DNA of 64,000 bases from Tatumella punctata (GCF_039523735.1 NZ_BAAAFW010000058.1:1-64000); one strand, 5' to 3'. Positions 16,718 to 26,295 are shown, counted from the stretch's first letter. Notes: a model not told the origin generated them from the letters alone. Numbers and translations are program-made.

Positions 16718-18793
16718 ATGTGGCGCAGAATTGTTTATCACCCTGAAGTTAACTATGCCTTGCGCCAGACACTTATCCTGTGTCTTCCTGTCGCCGCCGG
16801 ATGGCTGGCCGGCGATCTGCAGAAAGGTCTGCTGTTTTCTCTGGTACCGGCCTGCTGCAATATCGCCGGACTGGATACCCCGCATCGCCATTTTTTTAAG
16901 CGAATTGTTATCGGCGGTACTCTGTTTGCGCTCAGTAGTTTCTTACTACAGTGGCTGCTGCTGCGTAATGTCCCGTTACCGTTTATTGTCGGTGCGCTTC
17001 CATTATTAATCGGAGTATGCGGTGAAATAAGCCCGTTGCATGGACGTCTGCTACCGGGGTCCCTGATCGCCATGACATTTACGCTGAGCCTGGTCGGACG
17101 AATGCCCCTGTGGGGCCCCCCTTTGCTCTATGGCTGCGGTACTTTATGGTACGGACTGTTTAACTGGTACTGGTTCAGGCTGTCTAAGGATCAGCCGCTG
17201 CGTGAAACACTCAGCCTGTTATACCGCGCTCTGGCGAAATATTGCGAGGAAAAATATACTCTGCTCAGCAGCAGTGATTATGATAAATCATTACCCGCAT
17301 TACTGAATTACCAGCAGAAAGTCGTCGATTTAATCACCACCGCCTATCAGCAAATCCATATGCTTTCCGCGGAAAAAAACAGCCGTGAAAAATACCTGAT
17401 CCGTACCTTTATGATGGCAGAAGACCTGCAGGAGCATATTTCAGTGACTCTCAGCCAGAGTGAGGATGTCAGAGATCTGGTACAGAAAAGTCAGTCGGGA
17501 GAAATTATCAAACGCACCGCTAATCTGGTTGCCGGACAACTGCGCAAGACCGCCGATAATATCCTTTATCACCAGATTCCGGCGGACTTTTCGATGCGTG
17601 AGTCTCTGTCAGAATTACAGAATATCGTCCGCCAGTACCCTGATAACCCTGTCGGCCAGTTCTATCTGTACCATTTCAGTAAAATTGCAACAGTACTGCA
17701 AACAAGGAAACCACTCTACCGCCGTGACCTTATGGCAGACAGCCAGCGACGACTGCCCTTGCTGGCCGCATTACGCAGCTATATTTCGTTAAAGTCTGTC
17801 GCCCTGCGGACTGCCGGCCGTTTTTCGGTCATGCTGATGACGGCCAGTACTCTGGCCCTGTCTTTGAATATGCCGAAGCCCTACTGGGTATTAATGACCA
17901 TTATTCTGGTCAGTCAGAACAGTTATGCTGCAACCCGGGTCCGGATTCAGCACCGTGCCCTCGGCACATTTGCCGGCCTGATGATTGCCGCCTGGTCTCT
18001 GAAAATGGCCGCGCCGGAATCGGTGATCCTGCTGACAATGTTATTGCTGACCTTGTTCAGTAATCTCTTTTCCCGTCAGTACTACGGCTGGGCAACCATT
18101 GGTTTCACCGTCACTGCAGTATACAGCCTGCAGTTACTGTCCCTTAACGGGGTGAATTTCCTGGTGCCCCGCCTGCTGGATACCCTGCTGGGGTGCCTGA
18201 TTGCTTTCGCCGGCATGCTATGGCTATGGCCGCAGTGGCAAAGTGCCCTGTTACGAAAAAATGCCCTGGATGTCCTGGAGACCTATCAGCATGCCCTGCA
18301 GATCTTACTTGCTCCGCAGCACACCGCCGATGAGTTGGAAAGTATCAGAATCAAGGTAAACCAGCGGCATAATGCCCTTTTCAGTTCAATGAACCAGGCT
18401 ATGCAGGAACCCGGCTTTAATACTGAATATCTGAACGAAATGCATCTGTGGGTTACCCATAGCCAGTTTATTGTCGAACATATTAATGTGCTGACGACGC
18501 TTGCCCATGAACATACTATGCTCAGCCCCGGGCTGGCCCGCAGCTACCTGGAGTCCTGTGAGATTGCATTACAACAATGTCAGCAGCGCCTGAGTTACCA
18601 GAGTGAAGATGACCGCAGCAGTGCGGTAATGGATACTCCCGACAAGGTTCCCCTGGGGCCGGTAACCATTATGGAGCGGCAGCTCGATCAGATATTAAGC
18701 CACCTGAGAGTTATGCGGACTATTTCGTCGATTGTCTGGCGACAACGTCCCCGTCACGGACAGTGGCTGATAAATAAGAAAAAGAAAGTCTGA
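16718..18793 (+). CDS. yhfK: YhfK, FUSC/AaeB-type inner-membrane protein
   Basis: Large membrane protein, 691 aa from MWRRIVYHPEVNYALRQTL; the frame is open upstream into crp but this ATG matches the E. coli start. Two clusters of membrane helices (about residues 15-160 and 390-520) are each followed by a cytoplasmic helical domain, the duplicated architecture of FUSC-family efflux-like proteins. Transport function is inferred from the family, and the substrate is unknown. It follows the crp terminator, so it probably has its own promoter. Confidence 0.92.
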   Translation: MWRRIVYHPEVNYALRQTLILCLPVAAGWLAGDLQKGLLFSLVPACCNIAGLDTPHRHFFKRIVIGGTLFALSSFLLQWLLLRNVPLPFIVGALPLLIGVCGEISPLHGRLLPGSLIAMTFTLSLVGRMPLWGPPLLYGCGTLWYGLFNWYWFRLSKDQPLRETLSLLYRALAKYCEEKYTLLSSSDYDKSLPALLNYQQKVVDLITTAYQQIHMLSAEKNSREKYLIRTFMMAEDLQEHISVTLSQSEDVRDLVQKSQSGEIIKRTANLVAGQLRKTADNILYHQIPADFSMRESLSELQNIVRQYPDNPVGQFYLYHFSKIATVLQTRKPLYRRDLMADSQRRLPLLAALRSYISLKSVALRTAGRFSVMLMTASTLALSLNMPKPYWVLMTIILVSQNSYAATRVRIQHRALGTFAGLMIAAWSLKMAAPESVILLTMLLLTLFSNLFSRQYYGWATIGFTVTAVYSLQLLSLNGVNFLVPRLLDTLLGCLIAFAGMLWLWPQWQSALLRKNALDVLETYQHALQILLAPQHTADELESIRIKVNQRHNALFSSMNQAMQEPGFNTEYLNEMHLWVTHSQFIVEHINVLTTLAHEHTMLSPGLARSYLESCEIALQQCQQRLSYQSEDDRSSAVMDTPDKVPLGPVTIMERQLDQILSHLRVMRTISSIVWRQRPRHGQWLINKKKKV

Positions 18794-18800
18794 AGCAAAC

Positions 18801-18828
18801 CCGCCAGCGTCCGCAAGGAGGCTGGCGG
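18801..18828 (-). terminator. argD terminator (convergent with yhfK)
   Basis: 8-bp stem CCGCCAGC/GCTGGCGG with an inner GC pairing, followed on the minus strand by GGTTTGCTT. It lies just past the argD stop. Confidence 0.55.
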
Positions 18829-18836
18829 TCAGTAAG

Positions 18837-20054
18837 TTAGCCAAATACCTTTCCGACGGCTACGGATAAACGGGCCATTCCTTCACGTATGTCCTGCTCG
18901 GTGATCACCAGTGAGGGGGCAAAACGGATAACACCGCTACCTGCCGTAAGGATCATCACACCTTCGGCCGCTGCCGCATGTAACAAATCCCGGGCCTTCG
19001 GCTGATACTGTGGCTTCAGTTCTGCTCCGATCAACAGCCCCTTGCCGCGAATCTCACTGAACAGCGAAAAATGCCGGTTAATTTTTTCCAGCTCCTCTGT
19101 AAACCACTGACGCCGTATTTCTACACCCTGTAAGACCTCAGGGGTGTTAATCGTATCGAGCGCAGTTTCTGCGATAGCGCAAGCCAGAGGGTTACCGCCA
19201 TAGGTTGTCCCATGGGTACCGGGAGACATCGCTGATGCAATTTCATTTGTTGTTAGCATTGCACTCACAGGGAAACCGCCCCCCAGCGCTTTGGCCGTGG
19301 TCAGAATATCGGGGGTCACACCATAATGTTCATAGGCAAATAATTTGCCGCTGCGGCCCATACCACTCTGCACTTCGTCCATCACCAGTAACGCCTGATG
19401 CTGATCACATAAATCCCTCAGCCCTTGCATAAACTCAGGTGTTGCCGGGGTAATGCCTCCTTCTCCCTGAATAGGTTCCAGAACAACCGCACAGGTATGA
19501 TCGTCAATAACGGCTTTTACTGCCCCGAGATCATTAAAAGGAACATGCACTATATCGGCAGGTTTCGGCCCGAAACCGTCCGAATATTTTGGCTGGCCAC
19601 CCACTGACACGGTAAATAACGTACGGCCATGGAACCCGTGGTGAAAAGCAATAATTTTGGTTTTATAAGGGCTATGGCGTACCGATGCGTAGTAACGGGC
19701 CAGTTTAAATGCGGCTTCATTGGCTTCGGCCCCGGAGTTGGCGAAAAATACCCGTTCGGCAAACGTTGCGTCAGTCAGCTTACTGGCGAGGCGCAGTGTC
19801 GGCTCATTAGTAAACACATTACTGGTATGCCACAGGGTTTCACCTTGTGTTTTCAGGGTGTCGACCAATGCCGGGTGGCAATGGCCCAGGGCAGTTACCG
19901 CAATTCCACCGGAGAAATCGACATACTCTTTACCCTGCTGATCCCAGACCCGACTGCCTTTACCTTTGACTGGCACAAACTGAGCGGGTGCATAAACAGG
20001 CAAAATGACCTGATCAAACTTTTCCCGGTTAACTGCTATCGTCTCTTTTGCCAT
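18837..20054 (-). CDS. argD: Acetylornithine/succinyldiaminopimelate aminotransferase
   Basis: PLP enzyme for arginine and lysine biosynthesis. 405 aa from MAKETIAVNRE, with a GGCGGA ribosome site; the 35-codon upstream extension is AT-rich leader. The cofactor lysine is K255 in TTAKALGGG, D226 binds the pyridine nitrogen, and NSGAEANEAAFKLAR marks class-III aminotransferases. pabA lies upstream on the same strand with a gap of 85 bp. Confidence 0.96.
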   Translation of the reverse strand: MAKETIAVNREKFDQVILPVYAPAQFVPVKGKGSRVWDQQGKEYVDFSGGIAVTALGHCHPALVDTLKTQGETLWHTSNVFTNEPTLRLASKLTDATFAERVFFANSGAEANEAAFKLARYYASVRHSPYKTKIIAFHHGFHGRTLFTVSVGGQPKYSDGFGPKPADIVHVPFNDLGAVKAVIDDHTCAVVLEPIQGEGGITPATPEFMQGLRDLCDQHQALLVMDEVQSGMGRSGKLFAYEHYGVTPDILTTAKALGGGFPVSAMLTTNEIASAMSPGTHGTTYGGNPLACAIAETALDTINTPEVLQGVEIRRQWFTEELEKINRHFSLFSEIRGKGLLIGAELKPQYQPKARDLLHAAAAEGVMILTAGSGVIRFAPSLVITEQDIREGMARLSVAVGKVFG

Positions 20055-20080
20055 TGAATTGTCCGCCTGATTTATCCGTG

Positions 20081-20117
20081 CATGAAAATATAAATAATAA
20101 GTCAAAAAATATGCATA
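20081..20117 (-). promoter_or_regulatory. Possible ArgR (ARG box) region before argD
   Basis: AT-rich stretch 27-63 bp upstream of the argD start. On the minus strand it contains TGCATATTTTTTGA (7 of 10 fixed positions of the ARG-box core) and TATTTATATTTTCA (a weaker half match). argD is ArgR-repressed in E. coli. The spacing of the two boxes is not canonical, so this is tentative. Confidence 0.3.
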
Positions 20118-20139
20118 AAAAATCAACCAAAGGCAAATA

Positions 20140-20721
20140 TTAACCGGCCTGTTCGACAAAATTTTTCAATAACTGAAGTCCCTGCTCACTCATAATGCTT
20201 TCAGGATGAAACTGAACGCCTTCAATGGGTAATGTTTTATGCTTTATCCCCATAATTTCATCAAACTGCCGCTCCGATTCACTCCGGGCGGTGACTTCAA
20301 AGCACTCAGGCAGTGATTCTGCTTCCGCAACTAACGAATGGTAGCGGGTCACGGTCAGAGGATTATTCAGACGTCTGAATACCCCCTTGTCATTGTGGGT
20401 AATCACTGAGGTTTTACCATGCATCGGCTGACGGGCACGTACCACCTTACCCCCGAAAGCGACAGTAATCGCCTGATGCCCAAGGCATACACCCAGAATA
20501 GGTATTTTACCGGCGAAATATCTGATGGCCTCAACCGAGACTCCGGACTGATCCGGAGTACAGGGTCCCGGAGAAATCACCAGATGGCTTAAAGGTAATG
20601 CAGCAATTTCGGGGAGAGTAATAGCGTCGTTGCGTACTACCCTGACCTCAACACCGGTCACGGAAAAATACTGGTACAGATTCCAGGTAAAGGAATCGTA
20701 GTTATCGATAAGAAGTAACAT
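20140..20721 (-). CDS. pabA: Aminodeoxychorismate synthase glutamine amidotransferase subunit
   Basis: Supplies ammonia to PabB for 4-amino-4-deoxychorismate in folate synthesis. 193 aa from MLLLIDNYDSF. The class-I glutamine amidotransferase triad is present: C79 in GVCLGHQ, H172 and E174 in FHPES; PGPCTPDQSG is also conserved. The longer open frame is not family-like. In E. coli fic and yhfG separate it from ppiA. Here only a 125-bp spacer does. Confidence 0.95.
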   Translation of the reverse strand: MLLLIDNYDSFTWNLYQYFSVTGVEVRVVRNDAITLPEIAALPLSHLVISPGPCTPDQSGVSVEAIRYFAGKIPILGVCLGHQAITVAFGGKVVRARQPMHGKTSVITHNDKGVFRRLNNPLTVTRYHSLVAEAESLPECFEVTARSESERQFDEIMGIKHKTLPIEGVQFHPESIMSEQGLQLLKNFVEQAG

Positions 20722-20846
20722 GGCTGGTATGCCCCGCCTGACTGTCAGACGCATCGTCTGGTTATCTGTACTCCGGGCAGAGACTGAACCAGTAGCAGGG
20801 TATTTATCCTCCGGACTGCTGGCCAGTGTCCACTGGCCTGTCATTG

Positions 20847-21404
20847 TTACGGCAATACTTTCGCAGAAAGAATAGTGACCGGTTTTACAGGAACGTTCTG
20901 ATAAGGGCCGATATTGGAGGTCTGAACCCGGGCAATATTATCGGCAACATCCATCCCTTTAATCACCTTACCAAATACTGCGTAACCAAAATCACGCTGG
21001 CCGTGATCCAGAAATGCGTTATCTGCGACGTTAATAAAGAACTGGCTGGTCGCACTGTCAGGATCAGCGGTACGGGCCATGGCAATAGTACCGCGCAGAT
21101 TACGCAGCCCATTATCAGCTTCATTCTTAATAGGCGCACCGACAGGTTTTTGCGTCATATCGGCAGTAAAGCCTCCGCCCTGGATCATAAAACCCGGAAT
21201 GACCCGATGAAACACAGTGTTGTTATAAAAACCACTATTAACGTAGCTTACAAAATTTTTGACGCTCACCGGGGCTTTTTGATCATTAAGCGCCAGTTCA
21301 ATATTACCTGCTGAAGTTGTCAGCAGTACATAAGTATCAGCCAGTACCGATGCTGAAGAAAGAGCCAGCAACGCGACGGCAGCCGCCAGAGTACGTTTCA
21401 ACAT
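20847..21404 (-). CDS. ppiA: Periplasmic cyclophilin A
   Basis: Periplasmic peptidyl-prolyl cis-trans isomerase, 185 aa. Signal peptide at residues 1-22 (LALSSASVLA). The cyclophilin domain carries VFHRVIPGFMIQGG and TSQFFINV, including the catalytic arginine of FHR. Ribosome site AGGGAG. Divergent from tsgA. Confidence 0.96.
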   Translation of the reverse strand: MLKRTLAAAVALLALSSASVLADTYVLLTTSAGNIELALNDQKAPVSVKNFVSYVNSGFYNNTVFHRVIPGFMIQGGGFTADMTQKPVGAPIKNEADNGLRNLRGTIAMARTADPDSATSQFFINVADNAFLDHGQRDFGYAVFGKVIKGMDVADNIARVQTSNIGPYQNVPVKPVTILSAKVLP

Positions 21405-21662
21405 AAAAACTCCCTGATTGAATAAACCACACGGAAAACGAAGCTAATTGTAGAGAGATCACAGCAGGAGAACCAGATATTTACCTGCAGACCATCTGCT
21501 GGCCGCAGGAAAAGATCATTACCGGTATAAAAATATGTGAATAAGATCATATTATTGATGAAATAAGAAAATGATGTTTCATTGATTATTTATCAGGATC
21601 ACGGTTCACTCTATAATCCCATGGGATAATTCTCACCTTTCTTCTTACTAGGGTCTCTAACA

Positions 21663-22847
21663 ATGACAAAGACCAATCTGACTGGCCTGACCTGGATCAG
21701 CTTTTTTTCCTATGCCCTGACCGGCGCATTAGTAATTGTGACCGGGATGGTCATGGATAATATTGCCCAGTACTTTAATGTTCCCGTATCAAGCATGAGT
21801 AATACTTTTACTTTTCTTAATACAGGGATTCTGGTTGCTATCTTCCTTAATGCCTGGCTGATGGAAATTATTCCGTTAAAACGCCAGTTAATCTTCGGGT
21901 TTATATTAATGCTACTGGCGATTGGCGGATTAGTCACCGGCCACAGTATCGCTATGTTCTCGGTATGCATGTTTGTACTGGGGGTGGTCAGCGGAATTAC
22001 TATGTCTATCGGTACCTTCCTGATTACCCACCTTTACCAGGGTCGTCAGCGTGGTTCACGCCTGTTGTTTACTGACTCTTTCTTCAGTATGGCCGGAACC
22101 CTGTTCCCGATTATTGCAGGGGTTCTGCTGGCCAGACAACTGCCATGGTATTGGGTGTACTGCTGTATCGGTCTGATTTATGTGGCTATCTTTATTCTGA
22201 CCTTAATGGTTGAATTTCCGGTGCTGACGAAAAAAAGCCACCAACAGCAGGCAGAAAGAGAGAAATGGGGCAGTGGTGTTTTCCTGCTGGCACTGGCGGC
22301 ACTGTGTTATATCCTCGGTCAGCTGGGCTTTATTTCCTGGGTTCCGGAATATGCCACCAAGAATCTGGGGGTACAGATTTCTGATGCGGGACAGCTGGTC
22401 GGTAATTTCTGGACTGCCTATATGGTCGGTATGTGGGTATTCAGTGTGGTACTGCGCTTCGTTGATCTGCAAAAAATCCTCGTGGTTATCACTGCCCTGG
22501 CCACTGCACTGATGTACTGGTTTACTCATACAGAAACTGTCGCAATGCTGCATATTATCATTATGATTTTAGGTTTCTTTTCCAGTGCAATTTACACCAC
22601 CATCATTACTCTGGGTTCACAGCAGACCCGCGTGTCATCACCGAAACTGGTTAACTTTATTCTGACCTGCGGGACTATCGGTACCATGCTGACATTTGTC
22701 GTGACCAGCCCGATAGTAGAACACAGCGGACCACATGCGGCACTGATGACCGCCAATGGCTTATACGGGGTGGTATTTATCCTGTGTCTGTTGCTGGGTT
22801 TTGTCAGCAAACATCGTCTGAACAATATCGCGCCGGTTAAAGAGTAA
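21663..22847 (+). CDS. tsgA: TsgA family MFS transporter
   Basis: Twelve-helix major-facilitator protein, 394 aa (E. coli 393). TsgA was described in Salmonella as a nitrite/selenite-linked gene, and its substrate is not known to me. MTKTNLTGLTWISFFSYALTG and the long hydrophobic segments match the family over the full length. In E. coli nirBDC-cysG lies downstream. Here the gene ends at a terminator shared with trpS. Confidence 0.94.
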   Translation: MTKTNLTGLTWISFFSYALTGALVIVTGMVMDNIAQYFNVPVSSMSNTFTFLNTGILVAIFLNAWLMEIIPLKRQLIFGFILMLLAIGGLVTGHSIAMFSVCMFVLGVVSGITMSIGTFLITHLYQGRQRGSRLLFTDSFFSMAGTLFPIIAGVLLARQLPWYWVYCCIGLIYVAIFILTLMVEFPVLTKKSHQQQAEREKWGSGVFLLALAALCYILGQLGFISWVPEYATKNLGVQISDAGQLVGNFWTAYMVGMWVFSVVLRFVDLQKILVVITALATALMYWFTHTETVAMLHIIIMILGFFSSAIYTTIITLGSQQTRVSSPKLVNFILTCGTIGTMLTFVVTSPIVEHSGPHAALMTANGLYGVVFILCLLLGFVSKHRLNNIAPVKE

Positions 22848-22863
22848 TCCGTGATTATTCAGC

Positions 22864-22891
22864 AAAAAACGCCGGCTAACCGGCGTTTTTT
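22864..22891. terminator. tsgA/trpS bidirectional terminator
   Basis: Stem ACGCCGG/CCGGCGT with a 4-nt loop, flanked by six A on the left and six T on the right. It works in both directions for the convergent pair. Confidence 0.9.
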
Positions 22892-22948
22892 CTGAGAAAT
22901 AAAAAAGGACCATCTGCTGATGGTCCCTGCACTGGCTCTGGCTTATTT

Positions 22949-23959
22949 TCAGCCTTTAGGCCGGGCGACAAAACCTACCGCCTGGTAAACTTTATCCAGT
23001 GTCTCACGTGCTCTGCTGCTGGCTTTATCTGCACCTTCTTTCATGATCCGGTTCAGTAACTGTTCATCATTGCGGAAGTGTTCAAAGCGTTGTTGTAACT
23101 CTGCCAGCATCCCGGAAACAGCGTCGGCAACGGCACCTTTCAGATGTCCGTACATTTTACCGCTGAATTCCTGTTCCAGCTCGCTGACGGTTTGTCCGGT
23201 CACACCCGACAGAATATCCAGCAGGTTAGATACTCCGGCCTTATTTTTAATGTCATAACGGACTACCGGTGGCTCGTCAGAGTCAGTCACTGCACGTTTA
23301 ATCTTTTTCACAACCGCTTTAGGATCTTCCAGTAATCCAATCACATTATTACGGTTATCATCGGATTTAGACATTTTCTTCGTCGGTTCCAGCAGCGACA
23401 TCACCCTCGCACCGGACTTAGGAATAAAAGGCTCAGGAACCCGGAAAATATCACCATAAAGAGAGTTAAAACGCTGTGCAATATCGCGACTCAGTTCCAG
23501 ATGTTGTTTCTGATCTTCCCCGACCGGTACCTGGTTAGTCTGATACAGCAGAATATCTGCCGCCATCAATACCGGATAATCAAACAGACCGGCATTAATA
23601 TTTTCAGCATAACGTGACGACTTATCTTTAAACTGGGTCATACGGCTCAGCTCACCGAAATAGGTGTAGCAGTTCAGCAGCCATGAAAGCTGTGCATGCT
23701 CCGGCACATGTGACTGTACAAAGATGGTCGATTTTTCAGGGTCAATACCACAGGCCAGATACAGGGCCAGAGTATCCAGTGTCGCTTTATGCAGTGCTTG
23801 CGGATCCTGACGGACAGTAATCGCATGCTGGTCAACAATACAATAAATACAGTGGTAATCATCCTGCATCTGTACCCATTGACGAAGTGCCCCCATGTAA
23901 TTACCAATGGTTAGTTCACCTGAAGGCTGCGCGCCACTAAAAACAATGGGTTTACTCAT
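22949..23959 (-). CDS. trpS: Tryptophanyl-tRNA synthetase
   Basis: Class-I aminoacyl-tRNA synthetase that charges tRNA-Trp. 336 aa. The HIGH-equivalent TIGN lies at residues 17-20 and KMSKS at 195-199. Last gene of the aroK-aroB-damX-dam-rpe-gph-trpS superoperon, 18 bp after gph, and followed by a bidirectional terminator. Confidence 0.98.
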   Translation of the reverse strand: MSKPIVFSGAQPSGELTIGNYMGALRQWVQMQDDYHCIYCIVDQHAITVRQDPQALHKATLDTLALYLACGIDPEKSTIFVQSHVPEHAQLSWLLNCYTYFGELSRMTQFKDKSSRYAENINAGLFDYPVLMAADILLYQTNQVPVGEDQKQHLELSRDIAQRFNSLYGDIFRVPEPFIPKSGARVMSLLEPTKKMSKSDDNRNNVIGLLEDPKAVVKKIKRAVTDSDEPPVVRYDIKNKAGVSNLLDILSGVTGQTVSELEQEFSGKMYGHLKGAVADAVSGMLAELQQRFEHFRNDEQLLNRIMKEGADKASSRARETLDKVYQAVGFVARPKG

Positions 23960-23977
23960 AAATTTTATCCTGATTTA

Positions 23978-24655
23978 TTACAGCCCAAGTGCGGGCAGAA
24001 GTTGGTCAAAGCTATCCAGCACACAATCCGGGTGACTGTCTGCAATTGGCTCGCCATAGTTATATCCGTAGCTCAGCCCTGCACATGGTACTCCCGCAGA
24101 CTTCGCCGCACGGATATCATTACGCGAATCACCAATAAACAGTAACTCACCGGCGGTCAGTCCCAGCTTACCCAGTACCAGATAGACAGCTGCCGGATGC
24201 GGTTTTTTGGCAGTGACATCATCACCGCCAATCACCAGCGAGAAGAACTGATCAATACCCAGTGATTTAAGTAAAGGGGCTACAAAGGGTGTAGGTTTGT
24301 TGGTCACTATCGCCATTGGCATATTCTGCTGACAAAGTGTTTGCAGTGTCTGTTTCACACCTGGAAATAACGCACTGCCTTGCTCTGCCGTCTGTGCATA
24401 GAACTTATCAAACAGCTGGCGCGCCTGTGCAGCCTCATAAGGCGCAGGTGCCCGCTGCAGGGCATAAGTCAATGCACGCTGCATCATGATATCTGCCCCG
24501 TTACCTATCCAGGTGGAGACCCGGGCGACACCGGCCTCTGGCAGCGTCATCTGCTGTAATGCCATATCGACAGCGGCAGCCAGTCCGGGGGCACTGTCTG
24601 TCAGGGTTCCGTCCAGGTCAAAGGCCAGCGCACGAATATTAGTGAAATGAGCCAT
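23978..24655 (-). CDS. gph: Phosphoglycolate phosphatase
   Basis: HAD-superfamily phosphatase that removes 2-phosphoglycolate arising from DNA repair. 225 aa from MAHFTNIRALAFDLDGT. Nucleophile D13 and general acid D15 are in DLDGT, with TNKPTPF and FIGDSRNDI as later motifs. It is shorter than E. coli Gph (252 aa) in the cap domain after TYALQRA and at the C-terminus. The start overlaps the rpe 3' end by 17 bp, so it is co-translated. Confidence 0.95.
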   Translation of the reverse strand: MAHFTNIRALAFDLDGTLTDSAPGLAAAVDMALQQMTLPEAGVARVSTWIGNGADIMMQRALTYALQRAPAPYEAAQARQLFDKFYAQTAEQGSALFPGVKQTLQTLCQQNMPMAIVTNKPTPFVAPLLKSLGIDQFFSLVIGGDDVTAKKPHPAAVYLVLGKLGLTAGELLFIGDSRNDIRAAKSAGVPCAGLSYGYNYGEPIADSHPDCVLDSFDQLLPALGL

Positions 24656-25322
24656 TAGCTGTCTCCAGTGCTCTGCGCATATCATCAATAATTTTCTTAT
24701 AATCGGGGTGACCGAAAATCGCCGAGCCGGCAACAAACATATCCGCACCTGCAGCGGCGATCTGCCCGATATTATCAACTTTTACCCCGCCATCAACCTC
24801 AAGACGGATATCAAAACCACTGTGGTCGATACGCTGACGTACCTCACGGAGCTTATTCAATGTCGAAGGCAGGAAGCTCTGACCGCCAAAACCCGGGTTA
24901 ACCGACATCAGCAGGATCACATCAAGTTTGTCCATCACATAATCAAGGTAACTCAGGGGGGTGGCAGGATTAAATACCAGTCCGGCTTTGCAGCCATGCT
25001 CTTTAATCAGTTGCAGAGTACGATCAACGTGTAAAGTGGCTTCCGGGTGAAAGGTGATATAGCTGGCACCGGCATTAGCGAATTGCGGGATCAGACTATC
25101 CACAGGAGAAACCATTAAATGAACATCAATCGGCGCAGAAATACCGTAATCCCGCAGGGCTTTCAGCACCATCGGCCCCATCGTCAGGTTAGGGACGTAG
25201 TGGTTATCCATCACGTCGAAATGGACAACATCTCCGCCGGCGGCCAGTACTTTTGCCGTATCTTCACCCAGTCGGGCAAAATCTGCCGACAATATTGATG
25301 GTGCTATCAAGTAGTCTTTCAT
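24639..25322 (-). CDS. rpe: Ribulose-phosphate 3-epimerase
   Basis: Interconverts ribulose-5-phosphate and xylulose-5-phosphate in the pentose phosphate pathway. 227 aa TIM barrel. The metal-binding and catalytic motifs HFDVMDNHYVPN, MSVNPGFGGQSF and EVDGGV are all present. GGGAG ribosome site. Lies between dam and gph in the superoperon. Confidence 0.97.
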   Translation of the reverse strand: MKDYLIAPSILSADFARLGEDTAKVLAAGGDVVHFDVMDNHYVPNLTMGPMVLKALRDYGISAPIDVHLMVSPVDSLIPQFANAGASYITFHPEATLHVDRTLQLIKEHGCKAGLVFNPATPLSYLDYVMDKLDVILLMSVNPGFGGQSFLPSTLNKLREVRQRIDHSGFDIRLEVDGGVKVDNIGQIAAAGADMFVAGSAIFGHPDYKKIIDDMRRALETANGSFH

Positions 25323-25385
25323 CTGATTCTCCCGATAATATTATTCAGCGTAATTCCCTGAACAATGCCGCTGTTTATGGTCAGT

Positions 25386-26198
25386 TTAACGATAAAGGGC
25401 CAGTATTTCGTTGACTTTGGTGCGACCGTTCACATTGCGGCTAATGGATCGTCTTGCTTTAACGATATGCTTTACCGCCGCGTTATACCATTGCTGAGTC
25501 AGCTCCGTATCATGATTAGAGATTAGCACAGGTACTGATCTTTCTTTTGCCAGTTCTTCGGCAAGCTCCGCCAGATGGATCTGCTCATGCAGGCTGAAAC
25601 TGTTGGTATGGTAGGCAGTAAAATTAGCTGTTGCTGACAACGGTGCATACGGGGGATCACAATACACCACACAGCCACTGCTGGCTTCCCGCATCGTAGG
25701 GCCATAAGACTGACAGACGAAAGTAGCCTTCTGGGCACGCTCTGCGAACCACAACAGCTCGGCTTCAGGAAAATAGGGTTTCTGATAACGGCCGAAAGGC
25801 ACATTGAATTCACCACGCAGGTTATAACGACAAAGACCGTTATAACCATGGCGGTTAAGATATAAAAATAACAATGCACGGTGGTAGGCATCACGGCTCA
25901 GGTTAAACTCTACCCGATGGGCATAGTAAGCCTCTGATTTATTTTCCTCTGCCGTAAATAACCGGCGGGCATCTGCAATAAACGAGGTACTGTTGGTCTT
26001 AATAATATTGTAGAGATTAATTAAATCGCTATTAATATCAGCCAGTTGATAATTCTGATAGTCAGTATTCAGAAAGACAGAGCCGGCACCTACAAAAGGT
26101 TCAACTAAACAGTCCCCTTCGGGTAAGCATCGACGAATGTCATCCAGCAGGTGGTATTTACCCCCTGCCCACTTCAGGAAAGCGCGGTGTTTTTTCAT
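25386..26198 (-). CDS. dam: DNA adenine methyltransferase (GATC)
   Basis: Methylates adenine in GATC for mismatch-repair strand discrimination, replication timing and phase control. 270 aa. The AdoMet motif PFVGAGS lies at residues 34-40 and the catalytic DPPY at 181-184, both at the E. coli positions. No ribosome site of quality precedes the ATG, which fits low expression. It follows damX after a spacer that holds a GC hairpin. Confidence 0.97.
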   Translation of the reverse strand: MKKHRAFLKWAGGKYHLLDDIRRCLPEGDCLVEPFVGAGSVFLNTDYQNYQLADINSDLINLYNIIKTNSTSFIADARRLFTAEENKSEAYYAHRVEFNLSRDAYHRALLFLYLNRHGYNGLCRYNLRGEFNVPFGRYQKPYFPEAELLWFAERAQKATFVCQSYGPTMREASSGCVVYCDPPYAPLSATANFTAYHTNSFSLHEQIHLAELAEELAKERSVPVLISNHDTELTQQWYNAAVKHIVKARRSISRNVNGRTKVNEILALYR

Positions 26199-26266
26199 GC
26201 TGTCGTAATAGAGATTTTTTCATTGATGGCTGTGGATAAACCGACAGCAGATCTGCGCTTATAAAT

Positions 26267-26287
26267 GGGGCTGCCGGCAGCAGCCCC
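26267..26287 (-). terminator. GC hairpin between damX and dam
   Basis: Perfect 8-bp stem GGGGCTGC/GCAGCCCC with a 5-nt loop just after the damX stop, followed on the minus strand by ATTTATAA. There is no full U-tract, so it may be a partial terminator or attenuator that lowers dam expression, or an RNA-stability element. Confidence 0.45.
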
Positions 26288-26295
26288 GATGATTA

